A DNA stretch of 64,000 nucleotides from Penelope pileata (taxonomy: Eukaryota > Chordata > Aves > Galliformes > Cracidae): contig WBMW01005475.1 of the NCBI GenBank assembly GCA_013396635.1, forward strand, positions 310,001 to 374,000, read 5' to 3'. Numbering within the stretch: the first letter of the stretch is position 1; every line of letters starts with the position of its first letter. Position numbers and translations under genes: made by a program. This document shows, in pieces, positions 13,103 through 27,200 of this stretch. The notes beneath the pieces were generated by a model. It was not told the DNA's origin and searched no databases. It was given only the letters and a program-made list of their open reading frames with translations.

Positions 13103-16100
13103 GTGAGTATAGTACAGAACCTTCTCATTTTGCACCGCGTAGGTATGGCTGTGGCCGTCAGCTGCCTGCAGTTGCACGGCGTTTTGTGAGGATGGGGTAT
13201 GGGTTGTTGTTGCCGTTGCCAGACAGATGGCTTTTTAGCTTTTGTTTATGAAGGAGTGCTAATGGACTGCTTTAATTTAGCTTGTTGTGGGCCAGAAATT
13301 CCTCAATCTTGAAATCTGAATTCAGATTTAATTGCAGCTACCAGCTGCGAGCACACCAAGTGTAGCGAATAATCTAGCTGACAAATATTACTTTGGCTAA
13401 AATGGAAGAAACCATAAAAGGAAACAAATTATATATTTAAATATTGCTCAAGCGTTCAAAATAATAGTCTTGCGTCTCAGTTTTTTACTTTCCATTTGTG
13501 TGTGTTATTTCAAAAGACTTGCTGACAGTGAGATGGAAGAAATTTGCAATCTTTTCAGGAGAGACCAAGTATCATAAAGTCTGTGAATTCTGAACAAGAA
13601 CGTGCACGGTGCTGATGTGCTGCTGTCTGTTGCTGTGTGCGTGAGTTTTTTGGTTATTAAAGCTATTATGCAGTAATGAACAGATATTACTTATATTGCA
13701 GATGTGATTTTTGGCAATGTGAAAGGAATTAAATGTGTTTTGCATATAGAATATAATAGGCATAGCCCCTAGTTAGGAGTGAGGAAGAATCTGGATATAT
13801 GCATCTCGCTCTCATACGGCCGCTGCTGGTAGGGGATTACTCTGAATACATTAATGAGGACAGCCAAGTCTCTCCCCTGTGCTGTGGTGTAAATATTTTA
13901 CAGCAAAGGAGGTAGGTGAAGGCCCTGCAGACATCCAGACATCTCACACAAAGCTTCAGCTCTCGTGATACCTTTGCTCAGTGTGCTGTGTAAAGGGAGC
14001 GGAACTTTAAATGTTAGCGTAGAATTCAGTTGCTAAAAATGACCAACTTCAGTGCTTGAATGAGATTTTTATACCAGTAGATCTCACTCCTTATAGTAAG
14101 ATCTTATGTAGGTCACCAGTGGATTAGTAGAGAGGGAAGAATTTGTTATACTGAAGTGTTTTGTATGCAATTGCCAATTTGAAATGCCAATTAAGGCTTA
14201 AGAACATAGCCAGAGAGCTTATTTTGATCCATGTTTGAAGAATTTCGTGTTTTGTTTTTATGCTTCTGTTAGGGCAAGGGCTTTAATAGTTACTTGGAAG
14301 AATATTTGATGATGATACTGCTCTGCTTTTTGTCACTCTAAACTGAGCTAGTAAATACAGTCCTATTGACCTGTTTTTATTTCTAGCAGTTTACTGTCTC
14401 AGGGAAACTAATAGGCAGTAACCCAGTCAGTTTGCTGCTTGAGGCCAATTGTTTTTGTACATACCTGAAGCAGAAGACATCAGGCTTCTACTGCAGTCAT
14501 ATGAGATATGTATTTCTAAGGGAGATTATGATCCAAAGGAATTTTGACAAAACCTTTTTATCTGTTGATCTCATGAATGCAAAGGACCATGTCCCATCAT
14601 TTTTAAACCCAGTTAGATTTTTGTAGACCATCGTTTTTAGAAACGCATCAAAATGAACAGCCTTCTCTTCTTGCTTCAATTCTAAAACAATTCTAAACTC
14701 TTCTCCCCGTGCCTTAAACCTGTGAGCACACGTGAACTTACAGCTGTTTTTCTGGGAGGAACAGTTTTCTGAGAACGTGAGCATTGGGAAGGAATTGCTT
14801 GTGTTTGGGATGCAGGTGTCTGAACTGCAGCCTTTGCTTCTGCACGTTGACCGGTGTCTTGCTTTCTTTTGGGGACCAACATGTCACAAAGCAGAGATTA
14901 CACCCTTGGAAACAGCTGTGCCCTGGTGAACCTGCCCAGAGTGTGCTGTTAGGGGTGCTTGGATGCTGATGGTCATTGAGATTTGCTGTCAAAACCAGCA
15001 AAGAATCTATAGTAACGAGTAAAGAGAGTTCATGTAAACTTTACAAAGCAATAAATTTACCAGTAGCATCGGCCCAGAAACGATGATCTACGTTGTGTTG
15101 TCACTGCCGATAATTCATTTAAAATCAATCTCTATTTCAGTAGCCTGGTTATGAATTTGCTGTGATGTGAGCATGTGGATGAATGCCTCATCACTTTGAG
15201 GATGAGGTTCTGGCTGTACTGTAGGACTCCTGTTGAGTTCAGCTGTGCCACGATTCCATCCTTAGCATTTGTCAGAGGTGGTGAGAAGAGCCTTGCCACG
15301 CCGTGCCCGCTTTGCTCTACCCCTCCACAGCCCATCTGGTTTCTATTGGCGATGTGTTATTCCAGAAATTCTCCCAAAAACTGAGTGCAGTGCTAGCATG
15401 GGAACTAAATTATCTTGTTGTCCTAACTGTGTGGTTTGCTTTTGCTCTGAGCAGTAATACTTTGGTGCATTATTTTCAACTTAAATGAAAATCTAATGTC
15501 ATCAGCCTGGCTTTTGCCAATCATAGCTAGCAAAGCTCAAGCCAGTGTGAAGGGTTTTATTTTTCCTTTTGTTTCAGGTTTCTTTAAGTTTGTCAGTGGA
15601 AAGATATTCCTTTCTTTTTTCTAGAAGGAAAAGAAAACAACCAAATCTGTATTTAATAGAAAATATTTTGAATAATATGCAGAAGCTATGGAGAATGAAC
15701 AGATGTATGTTTATGAAAAATGCTTGATGTACTGCAGAGGGTTTACCGCAGGAGAGATGAAAGTTTATCTTTGGAAGTATAAATTTTCATCTGTGGTAAA
15801 AATTTGCTTGTGGAGTGGCAGTGGTATTGAAGAGAGTTTTTAGGCAAGAAACCAAAATGACTTAAACGCTCTCGGTGTTGTTCAGGAGCTCATTCCTCCA
15901 ACCCTACTGAAATCGTGGACATTTTCTCATGAAATATAAGAACATTAGCAGTTATAATTTTCATCGTGTAACAGAAAATACAGGTTTAGCCCTTCTGAGA
16001 TTTTATGGCAATCTCCACAAATGTTTGGGGAAAAAAATAAAAGCCAACGAAATCGTATTTCCAAATTTTGATGCTGGCGTTTACAATAAATTTTATAACG

Positions 16101-19100
16101 CGAAGGATGATTTTACATGTGGTCTTGGAGAACATTGAGAGGGGTTTTCTGAAATTCATGAAAACCAACCAAACAGCAAAAACCACACTCCTATCAATAG
16201 TCCTTACTGTTTAAAATACGAGTAACAGAATGAAAAGGAAATCACACGAATTGTTCCACGTATAACTTTGCTGTTAGTGCAGCACTTTGGTGGAGGCCTC
16301 TTGTGTCTGCACAGTTTTTTTGCAGGCTCTCTCCAATCATTTGTAACGTATTCATCAGTTTTGGCCAAATTAGACAAGAGGAGAGAAGTTGGGTGTCTAC
16401 AAATTAAATGCAGAGCAAGTGGCTGGGTGAAGAAAAGAGATGGGCATTATGAACTGTGTGAAGCGAGAGCTGGGCCCTCAGTTCTGTTGTGCTGTTGGGC
16501 ACCATGGATCCTCTCTGTAGCATCCCTGTAGTTAGAACTGGCTGTAACACTACAGTTTAATACAATTCTGCTGAGTTTTCCTGTCTGCTTCCAGGAGTAC
16601 TTTGTAGAGGGAATTTTTGCAGGCTTAAGTTCATGGGTTGGTGTTTATTTCATCTTTCTGTTTTACTAACTGAAGATGTTAATACACTTTGATAGAAGAA
16701 TGAAATGTAGCTGCCTCCTCTTCGGAGAGCCGTTCAGATAGAATTAAGCACTACGTTGCTTTACAGAACTCGATGACATGATACTGCTTAGGATGGAGAG
16801 GCAGACCACCCACACTTGGTTAATAGGAAACACATTTGACTCCTGCTTGATTGTGTGGAGTGTGCTACCCAGAGCAGTGTGTGTGTGTTTGTCTGTGCTC
16901 GTGCACGTAATCCAGACAGGATGCACGTTGGGCCGGTCTGAGCAGCTTGGAACCTGTCATGTGAGATCTGCTGCTCACAGTAATTTGCTGATGTTTTCAC
17001 TTCTCCTTTGTTTTAGTGAAAATTTTGATCTTCGTAACAGCTCAGGGTAAAAAGCTGTTATGAAAAACAAAAAAAAGCAAATAGACCGCTCTTCTGTTCC
17101 ATCCTCCATAAGCATCCCCATGCTTCTAAATGTTGGAGGGAAGGTACTGAGTTGCATCTCGTGGACAAGCTGTTAGCTCCTGGATTTCTCACCAGTGGAT
17201 CTGTCTTAGGAGGTACTGCAGGCTGTTGCAGTTACATAGAATGTTTTATGTGAATAAACATTGCAGTTACTCAAAGTGTATACTATAAATACAGAATGCC
17301 TTCAGTATTTTCCTTTGTTATTTTTCCACTTTAAAGCCTTTTTTTGCTGTATTTCTTATAAATTATGCCCATTGTTTTATTCTCCATTCTCCTTCCTCAT
17401 CCCTATCAACTCGCTTTGCGCTGTCTTCCTTTCACTACCCTCATCACCACCTGCCAGAGTGCACAGTGTGTGTGCAGTGATATAAAGCACTGCTGCCCAT
17501 AACTGCAGCAGAGAGAGCTGCAAGCCTTGGTTATCAGCGATGGCAGACACACAGCTGGATCTTGGATTCCACCAGGAGACAGATGGAGAAATTCAAGAAA
17601 AAAATCAAACTTCAAAGATCGGCGTTTTGTTCTATCTCTAATATTTTACCAACACTAGAAACTGATTTATTGTGTATGTATATTTTATACTTGGATGGAT
17701 GTGACCACATTGCTAGCTGTAGTTCCAGTCCATCTCCTTGGGCTGAACTCGAGAGGCAGTGATGCTGTGAGTGCTCTGGCGGTTGGGGGAAGAGCGTTGG
17801 GTCACTGGTAGCTCTCAAGTCAGTAATTTGCTGAGGATTGCTGATGCTTTCTGTTTAACCCATGCTTCTGTTTCTTCGTTATATAGGACATTAACTCATC
17901 TCCCAAGCTATAGTATACTGAAAAGAAGTTGTGTGGTTTGTATCTGCATGGATGAGCTAATCCTGTGGTCCCTGGAAGTACTTTCTGCCAACATTTTCTT
18001 CCCCTAGTAATAAATACCGTGGAGCAGTTTGGAAATATGAATTCACTTTGGGCTGTTCCTTTGAGGATGGGGGTGTTATTAGATGTTGTAGTGCATTTCT
18101 CAGCTGCCAGATCATGGTTTAGAGGTAGGACAGACTTCATTTTACAGTTCAAAGGGTTGAATGTAAGCAAACAAGGATTTGCCCAAATCTGCAGCATCAT
18201 GCCTGTGGCAAATGAGGAGGTTGAAGCAGATTCTCCTGAGCTGAGTGCTATTCAAAACCTCGACTCTGAATCTTATGAAGTGGGCCACGTCCATCTGACA
18301 ATTTGGGAGAGCTGCTTTTGTGGTTCGTTTTGTGATAGCGGGAGCTGTTACAGGGAGAACTCAGGGAGAGGGCAGGAGGAGTTTGCAGAGGTGCTGAACT
18401 GTCTCCTACCTCAGGCAGAGAGTGAGAAGCAGACTCTGAGAGTTCAGCACATCTTCAGATGAAAAGAAGTGAGAGAAAACATTTCTGTTATGCTTTTATG
18501 ATATCCAATAAGCATTATTTTTTCGCTATAGCACCCTTGGGAAAGGCCTTGATGCAGCAGTGCTGCTTTTTGCAAACACATTGTCTTCCTGAGAGCTGCA
18601 GAAGTCTGGCTTCAGTTCCAAATAGCTGCTGCTTTGTGAATCAATTAAATGCTGCCACGTGGAGGGAAGTGATAACCCCTTTTGAGGCTAGGCAAGGAGA
18701 TAATGTGAGAACCCATTGAGTTTATCTCAGCACCGCAGTTCTCATAAATGGCATCAATGCTGGCACTTGCTTACTGGCTTTATGTAAGCACTATAATTTC
18801 ATGCTGGCTGTTTTCTTCTTTCCTGGGCACTTATGCATATTTCAATTACTTTCGGGGCCAGTTACTGTTTAATAAACTGAAATAAAGGTGGCAATTTTGG
18901 GGAAAAAGAAATAAATTGTTGGCTGGGTGCTTTCCCCCTGTCTCACACTTCTCTCGTTGTTCTTGCATTAAAAAAGCAATGAGTTTAATTTTCCATTCTC
19001 GAACGTAAGCAGCTGCCTAGGCTGTCAGTTGCAACTGTGACTGCATGTAGCTTGATTGTGCCTGATGTGCTGTCAAGAGTGTGTGAGTTCATGGGCTCTA

Positions 19101-21248
19101 GAGAAAGAAGAGAACGAATACATGAGGTCACTTGGACCATCTCTTTACGGCTGAAGCGTGATTGTTCCATCCTGTCGATGCTTTTCCACTTTGGCCAGAC
19201 TTCTTTAACGTACGTGCTGAAGTGCCCTGCTCCTCACTAAAGCTTTTGGATCGGTTTGTGAACGTCAAAACAGTTTTCTCAGTCATTTGAAATGGTTTCT
19301 TCAGGAGAGTATAATGTAAAAAGGGTCAATGTTGCGTAATTAGTGAGAAAGGTGTGCTCAGCACAAAAGTTCATGCTACAAGCGTGATAATTTGGCTGCA
19401 TGGAAGCTGTGTTTTCTAGTGAAATTCAAGGGAGTTTTAGCTGGATTTCAGAAGTCATTGCAGATTTCTGTGTAAGAATCCCCAAAACGTGATGTCAGCG
19501 AGAAGGTCTGGGCCATTTCTAGTTACTGTTGAGTGCCATGTCCAAGGATCTTCTCCATGGACACTGCAGATCCATCCAAGCTATGGAGGTGCAAGTGTAA
19601 GGGAAGGCTTTTGCATCAGAGTTGTGCTAGACACTGTTTTCTTTGGACTGATTTCTCCATGTGTGGAACTTCTGCAGGGTTACAGCTGTCTGCAGGGCAG
19701 GTGCTGCAGTGTGCGGTGCTGGTGTCCCTTTGGGGTTGGGTCCAGGAGGGTGCCGAGCATCCTTTGCTCTCGCTGCCTGCCGTGGAGGCTGGAGGATCCC
19801 CAGCATCACGCGGGCTCGGTCCATCCGTAAATGAAATATGTTTTCTTTGGATAATTTTGATATAAAATATCCTTTTTCGGTTAAATTCCACTGACAAACT
19901 TCTAGTAGATTCTACAGAAGGAACAGTTTATTTGCTATTGAAGGCTATCAACGACAGAACTGATCTTTTACGGTGCAGTTTTAGAAGACACGAGCAGTCT
20001 GAGATAAAATATTTGATCCCTGACATCCTGGGAGGCAAAGCAGCTCGGCCACCAGATGCAGATTGATCAGCACAGAAGGAGCACGCGTTCGTCTGGGAAG
20101 CTCATTGCCGCGTTCGAGGGGAGTTGTGATTTCACAGAATCTCGTAAACGGAATTCCAGAAAGCTGCCGAGCTTTTCCTTCCCTGCTTTGAACTTTCTCC
20201 ATGTCGTAAGGGTTAAAAAGCAAAGTGGGGAGATGCCTCAAGCTGACTGCGAGTCAAATGTAAATACATTCCCGCAGCGCTGGGGTTTCTGTCGTGCCAG
20301 CCCTTTCCAAAGCCACAAGCTCCTTCGGAAGGGGAGAAATCTTCGTTGTTGATTCCTAAGTGAGTTTTTCTTGGCGGCACGTGGGGTGGTGACTGCCATC
20401 CAGATGGGCTCCTGAGGCACCGCGGCGAGGGCTTATGTAACGGGGTGGCTCGGGAAGGGGGGGCTCACAGCAGAACCCGCCGGTTGCTCCTTTCTCCATC
20501 AGTTTTGCTGCGGGTTCTGTCTGGTTAAATTGCGCTGCCGTGCAAGAAATAAACAGCTGTTTAATCGATTTCCCTTTAAAGCTGTGGGTATCAGAAATGA
20601 GCTGATGTGTGATCGTTGGCAGCGGCTCTGTAGCATCAGAAAAATGTCTTCTGACCAAGCATTATTGCTTCAAATGGGGTGATTCCATTTGTTTTCAGCA
20701 TCAGACTTTGATTGCACACAGTGAGGCGATCCCTTGGCAATAAACACATCATGCAGACAGGTATGTTCCCCTCAGAGCAGAACGCAGGCTGATGAACCGT
20801 GCGGGAGCAGCTCTCCCCAAAGAGGGACTGAAAGCAATCGTGAGATCTTTGCGTGCTCAGTCCCATCAGAAATGAACTCTGACATTTTGAACGTGCAAAA
20901 CTGGAAGGTGAAATTATTTGAAGACTCCAAGGCACACGTGCATTTTTCTAATGGAGAAAGGAGGCAATAGTTACCGTGAGTGCATGAGGTCTCCTGTTTG
21001 GAGGGGGGGGTTCTTAGGGACAGGGGGAGTCAACCGAGTGTTGGCGTCTTTTAGGTCCTAATCTTCGTGAAAAGGCATTTCAGATGAAAACGCTTGTGTA
21101 GGCTGCCTGGAAGGCTGCCAGCGCGATTCTCAGCCGCACAGCTATAGGCAGATGAAATATGCAATTTCACTTTCGTACAGCGACCCAAATGTTGCATGAA
21201 TATATACATATATACGTTCTGGGAGGAAATGAAACATAACTCTTCTGC

Positions 21249-21272
21249 TTTTTTTTTTTTTTTTCCCCCCCC
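21249..21272. repeat. T16-C8 homopolymer pair
   Basis: A run of 16 T is followed directly by 8 C inside the 16.5 kb intron. This low-complexity pyrimidine tract is likely length-variable. No A-tailed or target-site-duplicated insertion is evident around it on the reverse strand. Confidence 0.9.
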
Positions 21273-24200
21273 AAGGTATTTTGTTTTATTTGCTGTGTCT
21301 TCAGATTTACGAGATATTTTTTCAGAGCAAGGAATCTGTTTTCTTTCAGAAATGGGGGAAGACGGGAGCGGATACATGTCATACATCTCGCTCTGGAGTG
21401 CCTTTCGTGTAACTGGTGAACTGCAGCAAGGAGACAGCAGAGCTGCCTATTTTCAGAGTGTAAACCTTCGGATTTGGTCTAGAATTATTTTTTTTGTGGG
21501 GTTGGTTACTTTGTTTGAGGAGTTAAACTCTTTGTATCCTTGATCATTACACTTGGGTTATGAAACGGTCCCGTATCTGCAGCTGTTAATATTGTGTCAG
21601 CATCAGGGCAATGTGATCAAACACACAGCGTGGGAATGGCTGCAGGTGAGCAAGCAGGAACACCACCAATATTGTGCTCCTGCCGGGATCGATTCCCTCC
21701 CTCCCATCTGGGAGCAGCTCCCGGTTGTGCAGCCCTTTGGCAGCACCTGGTGTGCGCTGCGGGGAGACGGAGACGGAGGAAATGTCCCGGGATGGGCCCG
21801 CTGCCCTTCCTTGCCACAGTGGTAAATGGGATGCTCCACTAGATGGCATCGTTTGCGTGCTTATGGCTCTCACTTGAATAAATAAAACAGGTTCTGCTGT
21901 TGGGAAAATAAATAAAAACAGAGCGATTGGTCTTGCAGGCAGGCGGTGCGGGTGCGGGTGGCTGCAGGAGCTCAGCTGTCCTAGAAGGGGATGCACTGGT
22001 TGGACCTGCAGATTCCAGATGCTGAAAGAGATGTTTTTGTTCTTGAGATTTGTGGTAAAATCTTGTAGGCTTTGATTGTTCCTTTTGATTTGCAGAACAA
22101 GAGCATTTGAAACAATTTTTAATTTCATGTTTCCACTGATTCTTTGATTAGTTTAAAAATAAAAAACTCAGTTAATTTTTCTAAATAAATATTAATGAAA
22201 TATTCTAAGAAATTAACCTTTACTAAATTAAAATTACATGTTAACTGTTTTGGTAATTGGTGGTTAGTAGGTAGCATTCAGGTTGTATGAGCTGTTAGTT
22301 CTTTTGGGGAATGTAGTAGCATGAAGTACAGCCAGACCTGCGAGTGAGCATCTGGAAGGTGCTTCCTTTTCTCTGTAAGGTTTGGTCTTCAAAATGCTTT
22401 AAATTTCTTCTAGTTTTAAATTTCTTAAAAGCATTTTACAGAGAGTAAGAAGAGAGAGAGCAATCTCATGCCTTGTGGGCTGTACTAATTTTTCTTAAAG
22501 AAACAAATAAGCAACACCCTGAGAAAAGGCAGAAATAAAAATCAAATCCAAACCTGTCTCTGTGTCAGAGACCATGTCCTTTACCTGGAGCAAAAAGACC
22601 TCTAGCAGCCACTTGCAAAAGGTCTCTTGCAGGTTCTTTGACCTGGAATGCTTGAGACAAATGCAAAAGCCAAGCGTGGTTCTGGGCTGTCGGGTCTGTG
22701 GCTTCCCAGGGACGGGGAAAGCTGCAGTGCCTGAAGCAGTGAATAATTCACTTTCACTTTAATCTGTTGCTTGAGCCACAAGCCTATGTGTGCAAACACT
22801 CTTGACACTGTGTAGTTATTTTAAAACAAGTTGCTTTCTGATGTTTTCCTCAAATATGATAATGTGACATTACTGATGAAAACTTTCTTGCCTGTTCTTC
22901 CAAGTCGTGCAGTGTTCCAGTTGCGTAGAATTGCAATCTGTATATTGTCTAAACACTGTAATTAGTATTTTATAAATAGTTGCTGATTGTAGCTCAGCAG
23001 TTGCTCTGTCTTTCTCTAATGATGGCACATTAAAACCCACACTCCTGCTCCCAGGAAATATTCCTACCAGTCAGGCACTTAATTTGAGCTTGGCTTTGTT
23101 TTAGCAGCTGAGATAACATCGTTTGGAATCGTTAACTTTCCTGAAATAGCTAGAACGTGCTGCTTCCATTTCGAGTAGAAAGATTTTCATCCTAAAGGGC
23201 AACTCATCCCGTTCTCAAGTTTGGGAATTTCGGGGTTGCTGCAGAGTTTGGGGCAGTTGGTGTGTTGGAAATTGTTACGCTGTGTTCCTGTGGTTTGGGG
23301 ACCTGGAAGGGGACCCTGCTGGGTTGAAATCAGCTCAGCCTGCAGAGCTTTGTGTCTGCAGTCCCACTTCGATTCCAATTATTTTGTAAAAGCTATGAGA
23401 ATACATATGTGGCATTTGGTTCCTTAATGGGCTGACACATGTATTTATGTAACCCCTCAGGGTGATGGCATCTGGAAGGCAGCGGAATTACACTGAGCAA
23501 TCCACACCTGGGAAGAGCGTGTTCTTGGTGTCCCTGATGTTAGTCCTTGTTCCCTAAATTGTATAATCACACACTTCTATTTCAAAGCAATGACTTCACT
23601 GAGATTTTTCACATCTGGAGTGTTTACCTCGAACATGCCTGTTTTAAAAATTATGTCCTTAATGGTATTTAGGAATTTCCTTACTCTCTTGTCGTGACGG
23701 ATTTAATTTCCTTACTGTAGGTAAACATGGGATGGGTATTTGTTGTAAAACAGCTGTGAAATCAGCAGACATCCATTTTGTCATGAAGTTACTGGGGATG
23801 AGACTCCTGATGTGATCTCTAGTGTAGAGTTCCTGTTGTCCAAATGGAAGGGGATTTGATTCATGTGGAATTTAGGGCTTTATATATTGCTGTAACTTAG
23901 TTGAACAGTGCACTAAAAGAATCCATTTGTCATGGGATCTTATTTGCACAAATCCTTTTAAGCCATATCTCTGCACCTAGGAAAACAGGGCATTTATTCT
24001 CTTTAAAACATGACAGTGGAAAGTTTTTAAAAGTTCAGATTTCATCAACACTTCAGTTTGATATTAATATTTGAGGCTTTACGTTCTCGTTGCTCACGCA
24101 GGCTTAGCAAATCCTTCTTTAGGTATGTGGGGTAGAATAGGATTTCTGTTGAATTTGAGGCTGCTCATAGGCACCCCCTGAATACAGTTTGTGTTGTAAA

Positions 24201-27200
24201 GGGTGCACGCTGTAGTCTAGAATAGATTTACGGCTGTTGGAAAGATTTGAGTGTAAGAGTGAAAAAACTGTAGCAATAAAATGAAAAGCAGGACGGGCTT
24301 GGGAGCTGAGTTTTCTTTCCCTCCTCTTCCTCTCCGCGTTTTTACCAGCACTCCCATCTCTTTCTGGACGTTGTTCCTCCTGTGGATGACAGCAGAGGTG
24401 TGGGAAGTGATTACCTGGTGACCCAGCTGATGCACGCAGCAGGTACCAAAGTTCTGGCAGCCCCCTGAGACAGCGGGGCAGGGCGATGCTGCTCCCACAC
24501 CCCAGTGCCCAGCCCTGCCCGTCTCCGGGCTCTGCACGGGATGGACCTCCCAGCCCTGGGGATCGTACCCCCGCCTCCTCCCTGCCGCAGTTGAGTCAAC
24601 AATTACTCTTCAGAAATTGCTTCAATATGGTCCATTCACGACCATAATTCTGTTTGAGGAATTGAAGCCCGAAGGCGCAAGAAGCAACTTTGGAGGTGCT
24701 TGATTTTGTTCAAGTATTTCGTACGGCAGATTTTGTTGTCATGCACTGTTGGTTTAATAAAAAGAACTCCAAGTGTATGACCCTTACGTGAAAAAATGTG
24801 TTTGATTAGCCAAAACCCCAAGGAATCGCCCCTTTTGGTGATTGTGTGCAGGCAAAATCTGAAGCGCTTGTTTTTCACAATATCCATCATGCTCTTGTTG
24901 ATTGGCAAAAAAAAAATTGTTTAATCGTTTGAATTTGGAACGAATTTTAATCCTCTGTAGAAGGATGGACTTCAGAAATAATGTTGAAGTTGAAAGTGGA
25001 AAGAACAGTTAACCAAGTCTGCCTGGTTGGATCACACATGGATGGGAATACTCTGTATTTTCTCTGGGGTAACACTTTCCCTTTGTCTTTCAAAATTTAA
25101 TGATAAAAGAGGAAAAGTCTGTGCCATTCACTATAAAGGGCAGCACAGGGGATTCTTCCAGGTCCATGAATAGAACGATTTGCCTTTTAACTTTCCCAAA
25201 GAAATCTGGTATTCATGGAGAATGGGAAGTAGCACAACCTAGCAATATCTGAGTGGGAGCTGTTGACATGAAGTTTGTTTTTTAGGAGGCTGATTTTGAA
25301 TGCAGAATATTTCATGTCTGGTTTTGATATTACAAATGTCTTCTCTTCCTTCTCAATTTGTTCTTAATTAAATTTGTTGCAATTTAATGTTTTCTGCGGG
25401 TTGCTTTGTCTGCTGACTGACTTCTGACCTTTAGGAAACAGAGGATTACTTTCTCAAGAACATCATTTTTGTTTCTTTTTCTTAATTAGTTCTGTTTCTC
25501 TCCTTCAAAAAATTCTCAAAACCCAATTGTTTTGTACATCAGATGCCCAACTTTGGGAATGTATGCTCATTTCAAACACCATTGCTGATGGTCTTTATGT
25601 TCATACCAGATCATCTTCACCATCATTCCAAGTTTTTTTTTCCCTATAGACAACGAAAGGATTTATTCTGTGGTGCACAAGGAGCCTTCTAGAACTTGGT
25701 GTCATCATTTCTTTTAGTTTGATTTGAGCTTCAACAAATGTGTAGCCAATTCCTAGCCTAGGGTCTAGATGTAGTGCGATGCACCTGTTGCTTTTACTGC
25801 TGACTTATTTACTTGTCCTGATGCACGTGTGCTTTCCTCCCAGCTTTTGCTAGGTGAGATTTGAGTGTTGGCTCTTGCTTGTGAGCCCAGGTGATTTCCT
25901 CTGTGCCTCCCGGATGCTCCGGGGCCCCATGAAACCTGTGGGCAGACCTTTGTCTCCCAAAGTGCCGCTCGTGTTTGTGTTGCCCACAGAAGTTGCTCAA
26001 GCTCTAATCCATTAAATAACGGAACTGTTTTCAGTCTCTGATGTGTTTTCATAGAAAGCTTTTTTTTAGGAAGCGGGGTTCCCAAAGCAAGCAAACTTTG
26101 GACCCTTAGCGTTTACAAACAAGCACATCCTGTGTTCTGGATGTTACCATCCCACCATCCCTCGTCCGAGAGAAAAGGTCCCTAAAAACAGCTCAGCCGT
26201 CCTCGGATGATGGAAATCCTTGACTTCACTCTTCTGGTATAAACGCATCTATCTTCCAAAATCCCGTTGTCTTCTTGCCAAAGTGCTGGATTATATTGCT
26301 GAATGTATTTTAATGTTTTTATCGGGGTTGTTATGTGGCTCATAGAAACTGTGCTGCTTACAAATTACGACGCTTCATGCTGCTCTTGACTGGCAAACGT
26401 TCCGAAAAACTCAACTCCCTTCTCGCTGAAGCATTGCTGTCTTTTCTAATAAGGACTTCCCCAAGTTAAAGGTCTCATTTGCTGTATCTTGCTTTATTCC
26501 TGCCTTTCATACTTCTTTTTTTTGGCATTTGTCATGTTCGGAGCGAGCCCCTGGGCTTCGAGCTCTCCTGCACGGGATCGCTGATGGGAGAGCAGCGAGG
26601 CAGCGCGCTCACGTTCCCAATATTGTTTGCACATGTTCTCGAGATGCATCCCTCTGCTAGAGGTAAATCATATTTCTAATGTTATGGTGAAGATTTTTCT
26701 CCCAATGTGTATGTGCACTTCAAAACTACCCCGCTGTCAATAGCATTCGATCTCTGTTCAGCCAGCAGCGGGCTGCTAGGAATGTTGTCACTGAAGAGCT
26801 GTTAACAGAGGAACACTCGGAACTGGGGTACCAGCTCGAGAGATGGAGCCATCTGAAATTCATCTAACCTTGACGTCAGCTGTCTTGGTACTGAGGGGCT
26901 GATTGCTCATGCCTGATTTGCACGTGCAGTCGCTGTGGCTGAGCGTGCCGGCATGGTGAGGCTCTGCACGCAGCGGCTGTGTCCTCCGCACCACTTTTAC
27001 ACCACTGACCACGGGAACAGCGAAGCTGGAATCCCATCAGGAAGGGAAAAGAAATGCACCTGGCTCTGACAGCCTCTCCAGTCCAAAATCTGCTTCTCTG
27101 ACTCTACCCTGTTTAGCTTGTCATCTGTTTTCCCTGCTTTCCTCTGCAGTCATGTTCTCTCCGTAAAGGTGGTGGTCTCTCTATCCAGTATTTCACGACC

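Noticed and set aside
17965..18462. 165-codon open frame on the plus strand
   Set aside because: No family resemblance, no exon-like borders and ordinary intron composition; best explained as chance.
21586..22128. 180-codon open frame on the minus strand, the longest in the window
   Set aside because: Its translation has no recognisable domain and shifts in composition from an AT-rich to a GC-rich part. It has no splice or promoter context, and several overlapping frames in the same GC-rich patch are equally open.
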